This document shows positions 48,630-59,800 of a stretch of DNA of 64,000 bases, in pieces (the first letter of the stretch is position 1; each line of letters begins with the position of its first letter). Made by a program: the position numbers and the translations under genes. Location of the stretch: NCBI GenBank assembly GCA_019400425.1, contig JAFREE010000004.1, positions 389,816 through 453,815 on the forward strand, written 5' to 3'. The stretch comes from Hymenochaete sp. R1 (taxonomy: Eukaryota; Basidiomycota; Agaricomycetes; Hymenochaetales; Hymenochaetaceae). The notes under the pieces were generated by a model. That model was not told the origin of the DNA and did no database searches. It saw only the letters and a list, made by a program, of their open reading frames with translations.

Positions 48630-49686
48630 CTACTCCTCATACACTCGCACTCCACCCTTACCCCATCTTTCCATCACTTTTCTTCCCATGCTTGTGGGCT
48701 GCGAGAAGGCAATTTCTCCCTTTGTCGGATCAAGATCGCATCCATGAATAAACGTCCTTGCTGCTGCAGACAAAAGCAACAGAGCAATGCCCTTCCTTCT
48801 GTAAGCAGAGGATACGAAGAGCCTGGGTATACCCATCGGGGTAGGTAACCTCTCTGGTTTGCAGTATAGGTCTCCCTCTACGTGGATTAAGGGAGTAGAG
48901 GTCTCACGAGCTTGTCTGGCCTCGTCAGGCGTCGCAATCTTCATGGCTAAATCAATTCTTTGGGCCAAGGCGCACCCTACTATCTTTTCTTTTGTGTTGC
49001 CGCGTTCGCGGTGGAGGAATAGATAAACTTTCGCATTGTCCAGCGCCGAAGTTGGTGTGTCGGGAGCAGATAGAGCAAGGTTGACTGTTTTCAGATACCC
49101 TGCAATCTTTCCGAATATTAGCCTTTATCAATCGCGGGAAGTAGCAGTAGTAGCAGTGTCATACCTTGGTTCCAATCTTAGTGGATGAGTTGGCTTTTAC
49201 GGAAAGGATACGCCCTCGCTCGCCGTTTCCAACCTCCACGTCTTCTGCAACGACGGAAACAAGACCATCTCTACCGCAACTTCTTTCCTCCTCTTTTCCC
49301 CATTCCATTCCCTTCTGGACTCGTTTGCAATGTGATTTATGCAACGCTTCGTCGTCTGCAGCACCGCGCGTATAGGTAAGGTCGCACATGCAACATGTCT
49401 GGAGTGTAGACTGGTCGATGATGAAGTGCAGCTGAGTGAGAGCTTCCGCTTTCTTGCGGGATTTCAGCTTCGACGAAGAATCTTTAAATTTCTTCTTTGC
49501 CGGAGGCGTGTAATTAGTATATGAATCAGCAAGGGGTCTCTTTCGTTTCGTAGTTCTGGCTGATGAGTCGCGAGTAGGTGAGGATGAGGGTGCTGTATCC
49601 GAAGAGTACGATGGAGCAGCTGAGTTCGTCCGCCTTGGGCCTTGAGAGCCGTAGGTTCGCTTTATTTGAGGTTTCGCTGAGGACAT
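48630..49686 (-). CDS. ECO1: Cohesin acetyltransferase Eco1/ESCO
   Basis: Two exons (49686-49165, 49106-48630) encode 332 residues. The N-terminal 80 residues are basic and Ser-rich. A short zinc finger (Cys98, Cys101, His116, His119/Cys120) precedes the catalytic part. The acetyltransferase part shows KVYLFLHRE, then GIPRLFVSSAYRRKGIALLL (the acetyl-CoA loop R-x2-G-I-A) and FIHGCDLDPTKGEIAFSQPT, where Eco1 proteins carry the conserved SQPT. Eco1 acetylates Smc3 during S phase to establish sister-chromatid cohesion. The 58-nt intron has a GCTAATA branch site and uses the acceptor that keeps frame into IAGYLKTVNL; the nearer CAG would not. No PCNA-interacting box was recognised. It lies 258 bp upstream of the mtIF2 start, in the same direction. 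Confidence 0.92.
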
Positions 49687-51030
49687 GGTAGGAGATAGGA
49701 AAGAGCAGGAATGCTATGCTAACCGACAAAACCAACTTTATTGTTTGTTTGTTTGCTGTTCTGTGTATCGTGTCGCGTTTGTCACGTGGGCGCGATTTTT
49801 TTAATTTTGGTTTGCGCCAGTCATCAGTAACTTTCGTCTTTTCACCGTCCTCCATTTCTGATTGTAGAAAATACACGATACTCTAGTGCGTACTACGTAT
49901 ATCCTTGTTACTCATATCTATGTGGCAATATAAATGTAACAAAAGCACCTTTTTATCGGAATCGCGGTTAGTCGGACTTAGTCCTCACCCGTTCCAAGAA
50001 AACCACAATCACTATCTCAGCACCCCTATATTTCTCACTTTGCACCGCAACTTAAACGCGTCCTATTTCTATATTTACTCCGTTTTTGTCTTCCTAGATG
50101 TCGAAGTTTGGAACTGGACTATATTCGTGTCAGCCCCAGATGCTCCCTGGGCCTTGAACCTATAAGTAATTGTAACTCTGGAGCAGCGCTGGTACGAGGT
50201 GAGTAGCACTCTCGTCGCCAGATCGGTCTTCCCTAGCTGGTGACTGGACGTATACATGAAACCTAAAGTACTCTGACGTGTCGATCCCAACCTCGCGATC
50301 ACTTACAACTTGAACATGCACGTTTCACACCAGTTGATTTAGCTTTCCTTCCGAGTCCGGCGAACTCGTAAGGCAAAAGATCTTTTCCCTGAGGTCATCA
50401 GGGAGCATTGATAGCATTAATGCATTGAAGCTGAGAGACTTCCTTGTGTGGTATTATCATTGACTTATCACTGGCACATATGCCACCTGCTAACTGTTAC
50501 TCCGCCACTGTAACCTGGAGCTTTCGTCTGAAGCGGTCGACGACGGGAATGCAATATGGAATGGCACCAGCCTTTCCATGGATTAGGCAAGGTTGCAGGG
50601 TAAGCACAGGTCAGCTCAATCCCTTAGTGTCGTAGACAGTGAGTGCGCGTATGCGAATCTAAAAGTGCATTTTCTGCGCATGTGCTGTAGTAAGACGAAT
50701 AGAGTCACATTCAAGTTCCTCACACCTGTTCTCGGTCCACCAAGAATTCTTGATCAAGCCGAGATCGACAAGGCGGGAGGGGGAAAGGACTGGATCACAT
50801 CCATGCATGGGCAAGTTATGATACTCAGTTTCGTTTCTGAAGGCCGTCAAATGTTGATAAAGCAGCAGTATAAAGTTGCGCCACTCGGGTGGATTTGATT
50901 TGCGCAATTTTTTGCCATTCATTATGCCTCGAGTCACTATGAAGGTAAGCGCATTTTAATATTCATTGGGCATAAGCAACATAGCTACTACACGATTACT
51001 AAATCTTGACATTCTTCATTCCGACTTTAT
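49687..51030. other. Gene-poor interval between ECO1 and GLO2
   Basis: About 1.3 kb without a supported gene. Open frames on both strands at 50593-50937 overlap each other, match no family I know and have no consistent splice chain. The left edge should hold the ECO1 promoter. No tRNA was found. Confidence 0.45.
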
Positions 51031-52307
51031 TCATGAGTTATTCTTCAGCGTACGGAGCGCGTCCATGACGAATGCCGGTGACGAATCTCCTGTCCCAACG
51101 GCCTCGCGACTAGACCAACATCAATATTTCATCCGCCCAGAGAAGACGAGGGAACATACATCACTTCCGAGCTATTCAGCCGCATGAAAACATTCCATTC
51201 CTTCTCATCCTTTATGGTACTCTTTCCCGTCGTTGATGGCTCCTCTGCAAGCTTCTTAAGACGAAGCATCCCCGGCGTGTTTGGCTCAATGGCTTCCCCA
51301 AACTTCAGATTGCCTTTTGTGTATTCGTGTCCGTTGAAGACACGAGTCTCGTCGGGGAGCGTACCAAGGTACGAGAGCGCCTGGTGCATTTCTTCCGCTT
51401 TGCCTTCGAAAAATCGGCCACAACCACCAATGAAAAGAGTATCTCCAGTGAAGACTGCACCCTCCTGCGCCGGATTGGCAGTATCTGTAACATAATAACA
51501 GATGGAATCTTGGGTGTGACACGGAGTTGCGAGGCATCTACAGACCAGAACCAAAAATAGCGCACTATTAGGTATATAATCTGGAGACAACGATAAAATA
51601 TGACATACTTGACTTTAAGCTGATCGGCAATGAAGAACTCATCCTCATCGCCTACTATATTCTTTGCCCCTCCTATCGTCGAGCCACCATAAATCGGAGT
51701 ATCGGGGTAGGCTTTTTCCTAGTCAAAAGTTGAATTGCTTGACCCAAGGTGAATACACATTATTAGTGAACACACGAAGTTCTAGGATTCATGCAATAGT
51801 CAGAATTTCAAGGAAACAAGTTTAAATGAGCAAATCACGAACCTTATTGCCTCCAGAATGATCAGGATGGTGGTGAGTGGTCAGATTGGCAACAATCTGT
51901 ACACCGAGAGAGTCTGCTTGTTTTTGAACTTTTTCCATGTCAAAAGGATCCACTACTGCAGCTTTGTTCACTGTTTCGTCGATGATGAGATATGCATAGT
52001 TGTCGGAGCGGACAGGTACGTTAACAATCTGCGAATTGGGTGTAAATTTCTGAAAGCATGACCCTTAGCCGTTTGTTACACTCACCTTCATCCTGTTAGC
52101 AGCAGAGAAAGTGAAGAAACGATTGCCAAGTATGTTGAGTGGGTTCAGAAGACGACGAAGAGGTACTTGAAGCATGAACTGTTTGGGTGAGTAAGCTGAG
52201 AAACTGAATTTGCTGCATGTTGGATGACTGACTGAGGCTGAGCTCAGAGCGGCTGCTGAGGTGAGAAAGCCGCCATCGACGCCATGAGAGCCAGGAAGTT
52301 GCGTCAT
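51031..52307 (-). CDS. GLO2: Glyoxalase II (hydroxyacylglutathione hydrolase)
   Basis: Five exons (52307-52086, 52028-51843, 51718-51609, 51537-51160, 51109-51031) give 324 residues. The metallo-beta-lactamase motif T-H-x-H-x-D-H is present (THHHPDH, residues 125-131), followed by a metal-binding ATPCHTQDS, TGDTLFIGGCGRFFEG and FNGHEYTKGNL. The C-terminal WNVFMRLNS and MDALRTLKNN match eukaryotic glyoxalase II. The enzyme hydrolyses S-D-lactoylglutathione, the second step of methylglyoxal detoxification. The N-terminal 70 residues are Ser-rich then Arg/Leu-rich, and could target mitochondria; a later ATG (52163 or 52091) could give a cytosolic form. The intron at 51842-51719 is 124 nt, twice the local norm, and might hide a tiny exon. 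Confidence 0.93.
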
Positions 52308-52852
52308 AAGCTCAAACGAGGTGATCTACATGATCTGCACGCTGGTTTCCCCATTTGGGACTTAGAGACGTTTCTGATTCGGTGTTTCAACTGTTCTGAT
52401 CTCTCATTCTCTCGACTACAGAGTACATTCATTCAGCGCGCTCAACTGCGACTAGGAATCAGATTCTTCGACGGCATTTCCTGAATTCATCTTCCCCCGC
52501 TCATCGTACGCGTCGCCTTTGGGTCGTTACGTTGACATTGACGACCATCCATCCTCCATCCCAACAGCTCCCGAGTCCATCAATTCATCTCTCACTGCCC
52601 GCATGCTTCAACAACTTCTCAATATCAGCCATAATGAGCTCGAGCCGTTTTTGTTTTTTACTCTTAGCTTCTTGCCATCTTTCTCCCTCAGGTTTTCATA
52701 CATCTGGGCTGCTGCTGGCCGGCATTCGTGTTCTCACCTTCGCTCCTGTTCTCATCTCGCTCTGTCCCAGCTCTCTACTTCTGGCCTGTCGTCCGGGATA
52801 GAAGCTGATTCAAGAGATCACATCTAAGCCGTCTCGCTCCCGCATCCTAAAG
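52308..52852. other. Divergent region and unresolved 5' exon(s) of the membrane-protein gene
   Basis: The interval contains the GLO2 promoter and must contain the first exon of the next plus-strand gene. A candidate start at 52634 (MSSSRFCFLLLASCHLSPSG) looks like a signal peptide, but I could not join it to the following exon in frame with confidence. Confidence 0.4.
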
Positions 52853-54315
52853 CGGCACACCAGAACTCAGACACGATCTCCTCGAAGAACTTTCCCCCGA
52901 AACGGATCCCGTATGTTTTTCCATCTCCAAATACTTAATTCAGGGACCCCTTCTGACCTCTCCCATCTCTCCTTCGTTCCATTTTCCGTTCTGCTCCCTC
53001 TCATCGAATACCCTTTTAGACGGCGAGTGCGAGTGCTGTGCGCCCACGGTTGGCAGCTCGGGCCTATCAGCATCCTCAGATGCGTTGGACGCGGTCAATG
53101 AAGAGGGATCATAAGGGTGGATCGGAGCGACAGGAGAGAGGCTCGGACCAGGACGTTGATTCTGACTCTGGCTCTGACCTCCATCACTCCAGTAACGGCC
53201 AGAGTGGAGGGAATACGGGAGGTAACAGCGGAAACGGTGGAGGAGCCAGTCCATCTATTGACTTGAACTCGATTCTCAGTCATATTCAAGGCGGGAGTTC
53301 ATCATACAGTACGTGATCTTAACTTGTATGTCGAGTACCCAGACAGTTTGACGCAACTATTCTCAGGCGGCACTCCAGGTTCTTCATCGTCAACGGCGTC
53401 TTCTGGAACTAGTGTTGGGACATCACCCTCACCTCAATCAAGTAGTGCTTCAACGGCCGCGGACGGTGAGTGGGTACGAGTTATTCAACGACTGCAAGGA
53501 GTTAAAGTTTTTACTCCACCCTGCTTGCTGTAGCGTCGTCAACTCCTGATAGTTCGATGTCGACAAACGCGGGGCCGATCTCTGACTCCTCAGCATCAGA
53601 CACTGTCGCAAGCACCGAGAAAGGGCATCACCAAACCCGCACCTCATTCTCCGCAACGTCCACCCTCTACACACTTCCGAACCCCATCCTCTCCTCATCC
53701 TCATCCTCCTCCCCTTCCACCAATCAAGCCCTCACAAGCGCGACCTCCAGCCCTCGAACCGACCTCACGACCAAACCCACAAACAAAGGCGCCATCGCAG
53801 GCGGCGTCATCGGCGGCCTCCTCCTCGTCCTCCTCATCACCGCCGGAACCCTGCTCTTCCTCCGCAGACGGAGACGCAAACGCACACCCGCGTCGGCTGA
53901 GTTCAGGCAGGGCGGAGCCTCCGACGCGTTCGCGGCGGCGAGCTATGGGAGGTATACGGACACGGCGTCGCCGGGTGGTGGAGGTGTGTCGCCTGTAACG
54001 CCTACCGCAGCGTTCAGGGCAGGCATGCCGGTAGGCTCGACACCGAGGAATTGGCAACAGTTTCGGGAGGGGGCACCTGCAGCGGGGACGAGCGCAGGCG
54101 CGGGTGAGGGGCCGGGGCCGGGGAGACAGTCGGGTGGGACGATCGCTTCGTTCAGCGTGAGCAGCGCGAGTGGGCACGGACACGGGCAGGGTGCTGCGCT
54201 TGCGCCTGAGCGAGGCGAGGCGCCCCCTCAGTGGACGCAGGGCACCTTCTCGGATCCTTTGGTTGAGAAAGTGCAACGGACGAGACAGGCGAACGTCGAG
54301 TATGGGCTGACGTGA
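52853..54315 (+). CDS. Ser/Thr-rich single-pass membrane protein, 5' end unresolved
   Basis: Supported exons are 52853-52910, 53020-53308, 53367-53465 and 53534-54315, about 410 residues, starting in mid-protein. The order is a short acidic part (HDLLEELSPETDP), a Ser/Gly/Asn-rich ectodomain with STASSGTSVGTSPSPQSSS, a single hydrophobic helix (AGGVIGGLLLVLLITAGTLL) followed by LRRRRRKR, and a Gly/Ala/Ser-rich cytosolic tail. The positively charged stop-transfer after the helix puts the Ser-rich part outside. This layout is typical of fungal cell-wall stress sensors (Mid2-like) and other Ser/Thr-rich surface proteins, but no WSC domain is visible. The signal peptide should lie in an upstream exon. 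Composition is richer in GC than the left half of the window. Confidence 0.68.
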
Positions 54316-56814
54316 TCGCGATGATACAGTGCTTTCGTCGTCTGCGCTCACGCTCACGGTCCATTGGGCCCTCAGGTTATCGTATCTCTTCCTTCTTTCC
54401 AGGATCCCCTTTGCCTTTCTTCTCTTGTCTACTTGTGTACTTGTGGGTTAACTCAGACACCAAGACCATACCAACCGACGGTCCGTCCACCTTCGTTCCT
54501 TCTCCTTTCTTTTCTTTGTTCACTTGTTTGTTCGATCCAAAATTCATCTAATCGCAATCGATGCGCCGCCATGCCATGCCATTCTTCCACACCGACTGGC
54601 TACTAGTACAGCCTGAGCCAACCCCATAAAACTCACCCACTACTACTAATCTCACACTGGCACCCTTCGCATTTTCCATTTTGCATTCTGAATATATGTA
54701 TACTTATTTGATCTCTGACATCCCTTTCTATCCTGTCCTTTCTCGATCGTCTTTGCCAGTGTCTCTCCTCTCCCGGGCCGTCTTTTATCCAATTCAAGTC
54801 AAGTTTCGTCTTCTCTTTCTTGTCTACGTTACGTTACGTTACAAATGCAAATACACATACGAATACGAATCGTCGTGTTGTACATCTTACATCTTACCAC
54901 CTAACACCTTCTATTTCAATTTCCTCCCGCCGATCAACTTAAAGTCCAGATCAATCATTGAATCACAATCGCTATGGCACCTCTGATTCCGATCCCAACG
55001 ACATTCTATCATATATCATATCACTCATACCACTCATATCTGTAAGTAAGTAGCCTGAGTAAGTTTTCAAGTCACGATGCATCCGATGATTCGCACCCCA
55101 GATCTGATCATAGATTAAGAAAGTGAGCGCAATCCCAACGGTCGACGACCACTGGCAGCGGCTCCAATGACCAATGACCAACGAGGCCCCATCAGCCATA
55201 TCACTAGTACCGGCAGCCCCATCTCACGACGAAGAACGGAAAAGCCTTCTCCTCTTGTCTTGAGGAATAAACGAACACGAACGGTCGACGACCAACGAGC
55301 GGAACTCGTTATCATTGTCATTGTCATTGTATTTCATCGATCGAGTGACCCCACACACGCACACGTAAGATGATGTGACGAGAAAACAACGTTATGAACA
55401 TGAACATGAAAGGTGTACGTGAACAAAGACAAAGACAAAAAAAAAGAAGTCGTTACTACCAAAAAGACATTTCCAAAACAATCGTAGACGAGCGGGCGTC
55501 GAAAAAGCGAGAGAAAGAAAACGAGTGACCGTGATGAATGATGGATGAAGGATGATCGAGAGGGAAAGTAAAATAAAAAAAAAACAGAAAGAGGAGGAAA
55601 CGGCGTGAGCGTGAACCTGAGGTGGAAGAAAGCAAGGCGAAAAGCAGTGAAACCGGTGGTAGTGGAGAGTTGAAGAGTTGGAGAGTCGGGGAAGCTGGAA
55701 GTTTGAAAGAAGGAATTGGATTGGATTGAATTGGAATGGGTTGGATTGAATGGGATGCTTGAACGTGAACGTGAACGTGAACGGAAAACAAAAAAAAAAG
55801 ACCAAAAAAAAGGAGGAAGAAGGGATGGGATGGGAAACACAAACCAACGCAAAGACGCAGGGAGAGAGGAGCGAGTGCTCAACAGCTCGAAAAAGAAAAG
55901 AAGAAAAACACAAACGTCCACGCCTCACCCAGCCGTCGAACCCAGCCGTCGAAAACGGAGAAAGGGCGAAAGAGCGAAAGACAAAAACGAGAGAGAGAAC
56001 GCGAAACGACCGACAACTAACCCAACGCGACGCACAGCGCGTACCTCACTACCAGAGTGAGGTGGGTCCCCAGCGGGCGAGCGACGAGGAGATCCAGTCT
56101 TCTACTCGTAGCTCGGCTCATGGCCCTCCTTTACGTGTGCGCTAGGCTTACTCGAAGCCGCGCGGTCGAAGGGGGGCAGGGGGCAGGGGGCCGTCCAGCG
56201 GGAAGGAACGAGTCCGTCAGTCGTCGAGTGTACCCTACGTTTCTCCTTTCGTTTGCTCGTTTCGTTTCGTTTCGTTTCGTTCCTTTCCTACACGGTACGC
56301 GCCACTCTCGTCGTTGCTCTTCTTTTCTCGATGCCAGATACCAGATGCCGGATGTCGGATGCCGGATGGGTATATGCGGTGTAACGCGTGGTGAAAGGTG
56401 AAAAGAGAAAGGTGAAAGGTGAAGAAGGGGGCAAGGGAAGGTAAACATGAGGGATGGGGAAGAGGGAGGAAAGGGGAGAAGATAAAAGACGCGGTGCCGC
56501 GACAAGACAACAACAACGATACGATACGATACAGATTAGAAGAGAAGGGATGGGATGAGATGAGATAGACTCGCTGAGGGGTGACAGTGACGGTGACGGT
56601 GCCGGCGACTCGCGCGCACAGAAAAACAATGTGGAATAGGATACAAGACAGTACTGTATATGCTTTTTCTTTTCTTTTCTTTTTCTTTCTTTCATCTTTA
56701 CCTCGTCCTCGTCCCTCCATTCACGAGGTCCATCCCCAAACGCACCGTCAACACAAACAAACAAACAAACAAACAAACAAACAGCTACCAGCATCAACAG
56801 CAGCAGCAACACTC
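54316..56814. other. 2.5-kb non-coding interval between convergent genes, rich in simple repeats
   Basis: No supported gene on either strand. From about 55380 to 56030 the plus strand is strongly purine-rich (A and G), so the minus strand shows long false frames rich in Phe and Ser. Short tandem repeats occur: GAACGT x4 (55761-55783), TTCGT x5 (56257-56281), ATACG-type units near 56515, and CAAA x8 (56752-56783). A long 3'-UTR or non-coding RNA is possible. Confidence 0.6.
56752..56783 (+). repeat. CAAA tetranucleotide microsatellite
   Basis: A run of ACAA/CAAA units, eight copies, lies about 30 bases beyond the EDC4 stop codon, on its 3' side. Confidence 0.9.
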
Positions 56815-59800
56815 TCACATCCCAGGCTTCCTCCCAAGCGACTCCTGAATATCCGAAATAACGCGCGTGCTATCCACAAGCTGCGGCCCCCCAGGGAGCA
56901 AGCTAAGCCGCTGCTTCGTCGTGTTGAGCGTCTGCAGCACCCCCGTGAGGACGCGTTTCACGTACGGCGACACGAGCGGGTCGTTCGTGTTGAGCGTGTT
57001 CGCGGCGCGCTGGAGCCACCAGATGCATGACTTGAAGGTCTCTTCGACGGGGGACGTCTCGCTGATCGCGCCCGCGAGCTGTAGAGTGGCGTGTTAGTAT
57101 GTTATATCATAGCATAGCATAGCATAGCTGATGTGATTTTGTAAGTTTTTTTAAAGTGTACGCACCCGGTGGACCAACGTGAGGATGACAGCCTGCGACA
57201 ATGGGCCGGGCGAGTTGGAGGGCATGATGATCTCCGGGTTCGAACGCATCAGCAGCTCCCTCAACTGCTTCAAGTCCTGCGTGCCCAGCACCGCAAGGTA
57301 CGTGTCGTCCCATTCCTCGGACTTCGCCGACGAGGACGACGCAGGCGGCGAGATGAGCTGTTGCGCCTGAATCTGCTGCGCCGTACTAGGCAAGCTCGGG
57401 CCGTACCACTGATTATGCAGGTTCGAGGGCTGAGTGGGGGCTGACTGCTGATGTTGGTACGACTGCTGGTAAGAGGGGACTGAACTTATGGGCGGGAGGT
57501 TTCCGGAACGGTGCTGGGATTGGCCGAGGGGAGACTGGTTCGACGGGTTGAAGTTGCTTGAACTTGGGGAACCGCGAGACCCGATGGCGCCCATCGACGA
57601 AATACTCGGCGTGAGGAACTTGATCTGCTCTGACAGTGCCCGGATGGCATGGTCCATATCCCGAATCATCGACTACGCCATGCAAAACAAAAAATCAGCG
57701 TTCGCGTTGCAAAGCTAGCATAACATATCGAAACCTCACCTCCTGATTCCGGAACGCGTCGTTCTGCCACGAGATGACTTCCTTCTTGAGACTCTGGATC
57801 TCAGTGTGGATTTCACGGGTCAGGTCCTGGTGCATGGCCGTCGTGCGCGCCTGGTAGACGGGAATCAGAGTGTTCGCGACTGTATCCTTGACATGCCGCT
57901 CGATGACTGGGGTGAGTGACGCAGAAAGATTCCGCGCGATCTGGTTGGACACCTCAGGCTTGATAAACATCTTCTCGATCTCAGGAGGCATCGTCTACAA
58001 AAACACACACACGATAAGCTACAAGAATACCAGCAGTACTGCCTTTGCTTACCATCCGGACAGAGTCGCTGACACCTTTCGCGATTTGCGTATTGATGGC
58101 TGACTTGATCTCGGTCCTCGTGATCGCCTCAAGAGAAGGCAGAACGGATCCATTGACTTCTCCCCTGACAGCACTCTCGACGACACGAGTCGTGTTCTTC
58201 GTGAGCTCGGTGGAGATGAGCTTGAGGATTTTCTCCTGCCGAGCGAAGTCGTTTGCTTGTTCCGTGGCACGGGCGTCCTCGAGACGTTGTTCTACCAAAG
58301 GCAGCCCATTAGAGCGATCGCGACGCCCAAGCAAAAGAATACTCACGCTGCTTGTCAAGCTCTTTCCCGATCAGCCTACCGATGCGAGTATGAAGGCTTT
58401 CTTCGACACGACGAATCTCCTTCGAGAGCGCAATACCCAGCGGCGACTCGTTGAGAATCGCAGCATCCCCTCCTTTCTCCTTCTCCTTCCCTTTCCCACT
58501 CCCATTCGACTCGTCCCTATCCTTCCAGCCCACATTCTTGCTCTTCGACCCCTTGCTCTTACCATCCTGCGGCCTCGACTCGTCCTTACTCTGCTCCGTG
58601 TCCACCTCCTCCGACGGCGGCGTCCGCAGCCTGATAGGGACAGACGGAATCGGCTGCGACAGCACAGGCTGCGGCGCAGGGCGCTGGTTGCTCACCTGCG
58701 GAGGCGGAGGCGCGACCACCGTCGGGTTGAACGACGGGATCTTCGACGTCGTCGACATGAACGCAGAGTCGTACCATTCCTTGCGGATGAGCACCTGGTC
58801 GACGCCGCTGCTGTGCACGGAGAACGCGACGAGGGCGAGCTCGCCCGGTGGCAGTTTCGCTGCTACGCACGCGGCGTTGGCTTCCTCGCCTGATGGGTCC
58901 GCGTCGTCCGTCAGGATGACGAAGTTGAGCGTCGGCTTGGGGCCCACGAACTCGACGAGCTGCTCGAAGTAGCCGCCTCTGATCAGTTCCTCGCCGTCGG
59001 GCGACGGCGTCGAGAGCTCGAAGCAGACTTTCAGGGCGATGAGGCTGTCGCGCTTGCTGTTTGCAACCCAGAGCGTCTGGATGCGACTGTCGTACGTGAC
59101 GTGCCCGAACATATCCGAGTCCTCGCCTCTTGTTCCGTTGATGAACTTCACGGTCGACAAGATGGCGTCGCCCATGATCGGCAGGAGCTGAAGGACGTTG
59201 CCGTTGCTTCGTCCGATGACGACCCCGCGGTCAAGGAACGTCAAGGAGGAAGGGATGCCCTCCCCAGGAATGATTTCATGCCAGAAAGGTTGTTTACTGG
59301 GAATGTCCCAAAGCGTCAACTCTGAGTCTTCCGAAACAGTGGCCAAAGCTTGGTGGCGAATATCGAAATCGAAGGCAATAAGAGGCTACGGAAGTCTTCT
59401 GTCAGTAATTGCGAGCTGGTGCCTCGGAAAACTACTCACGGATGCAAGACTGAAGATTGACGAAACGCGACGAAGTTCTCTCTGGGTGAACTGAGTTCCA
59501 CCAAACGTGTTTCCGGCCTCGACGACGTTGAATAGATAGATGTTAGAGTCCGAAGCGATGGCTAGCGTGTCCGGGTCCTTCGGGTGCCACTTGACAGAAT
59601 GAAGGGGCAGAGATTCTGGAGTCGGTGCAATGCAGACCGATACTTTACCACTATCGACAAACACAGACCAATCAACACAAGAACCCCACATCGACGAGTG
59701 AAGAAGTAGAAACAACTTATACTCACGGAATATCGTCAGTAATGACCTCCGGGAGTTCCCAGACAACGAACCCTCCGTCCGAAGTGACGCCAGCAAGCCT

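Noticed and set aside
55334..55928. Three overlapping minus-strand ORFs of 128-195 codons rich in Phe and Ser
   Set aside because: They read the complement of a purine-rich tract in several frames at once, so absence of stops is a composition effect.
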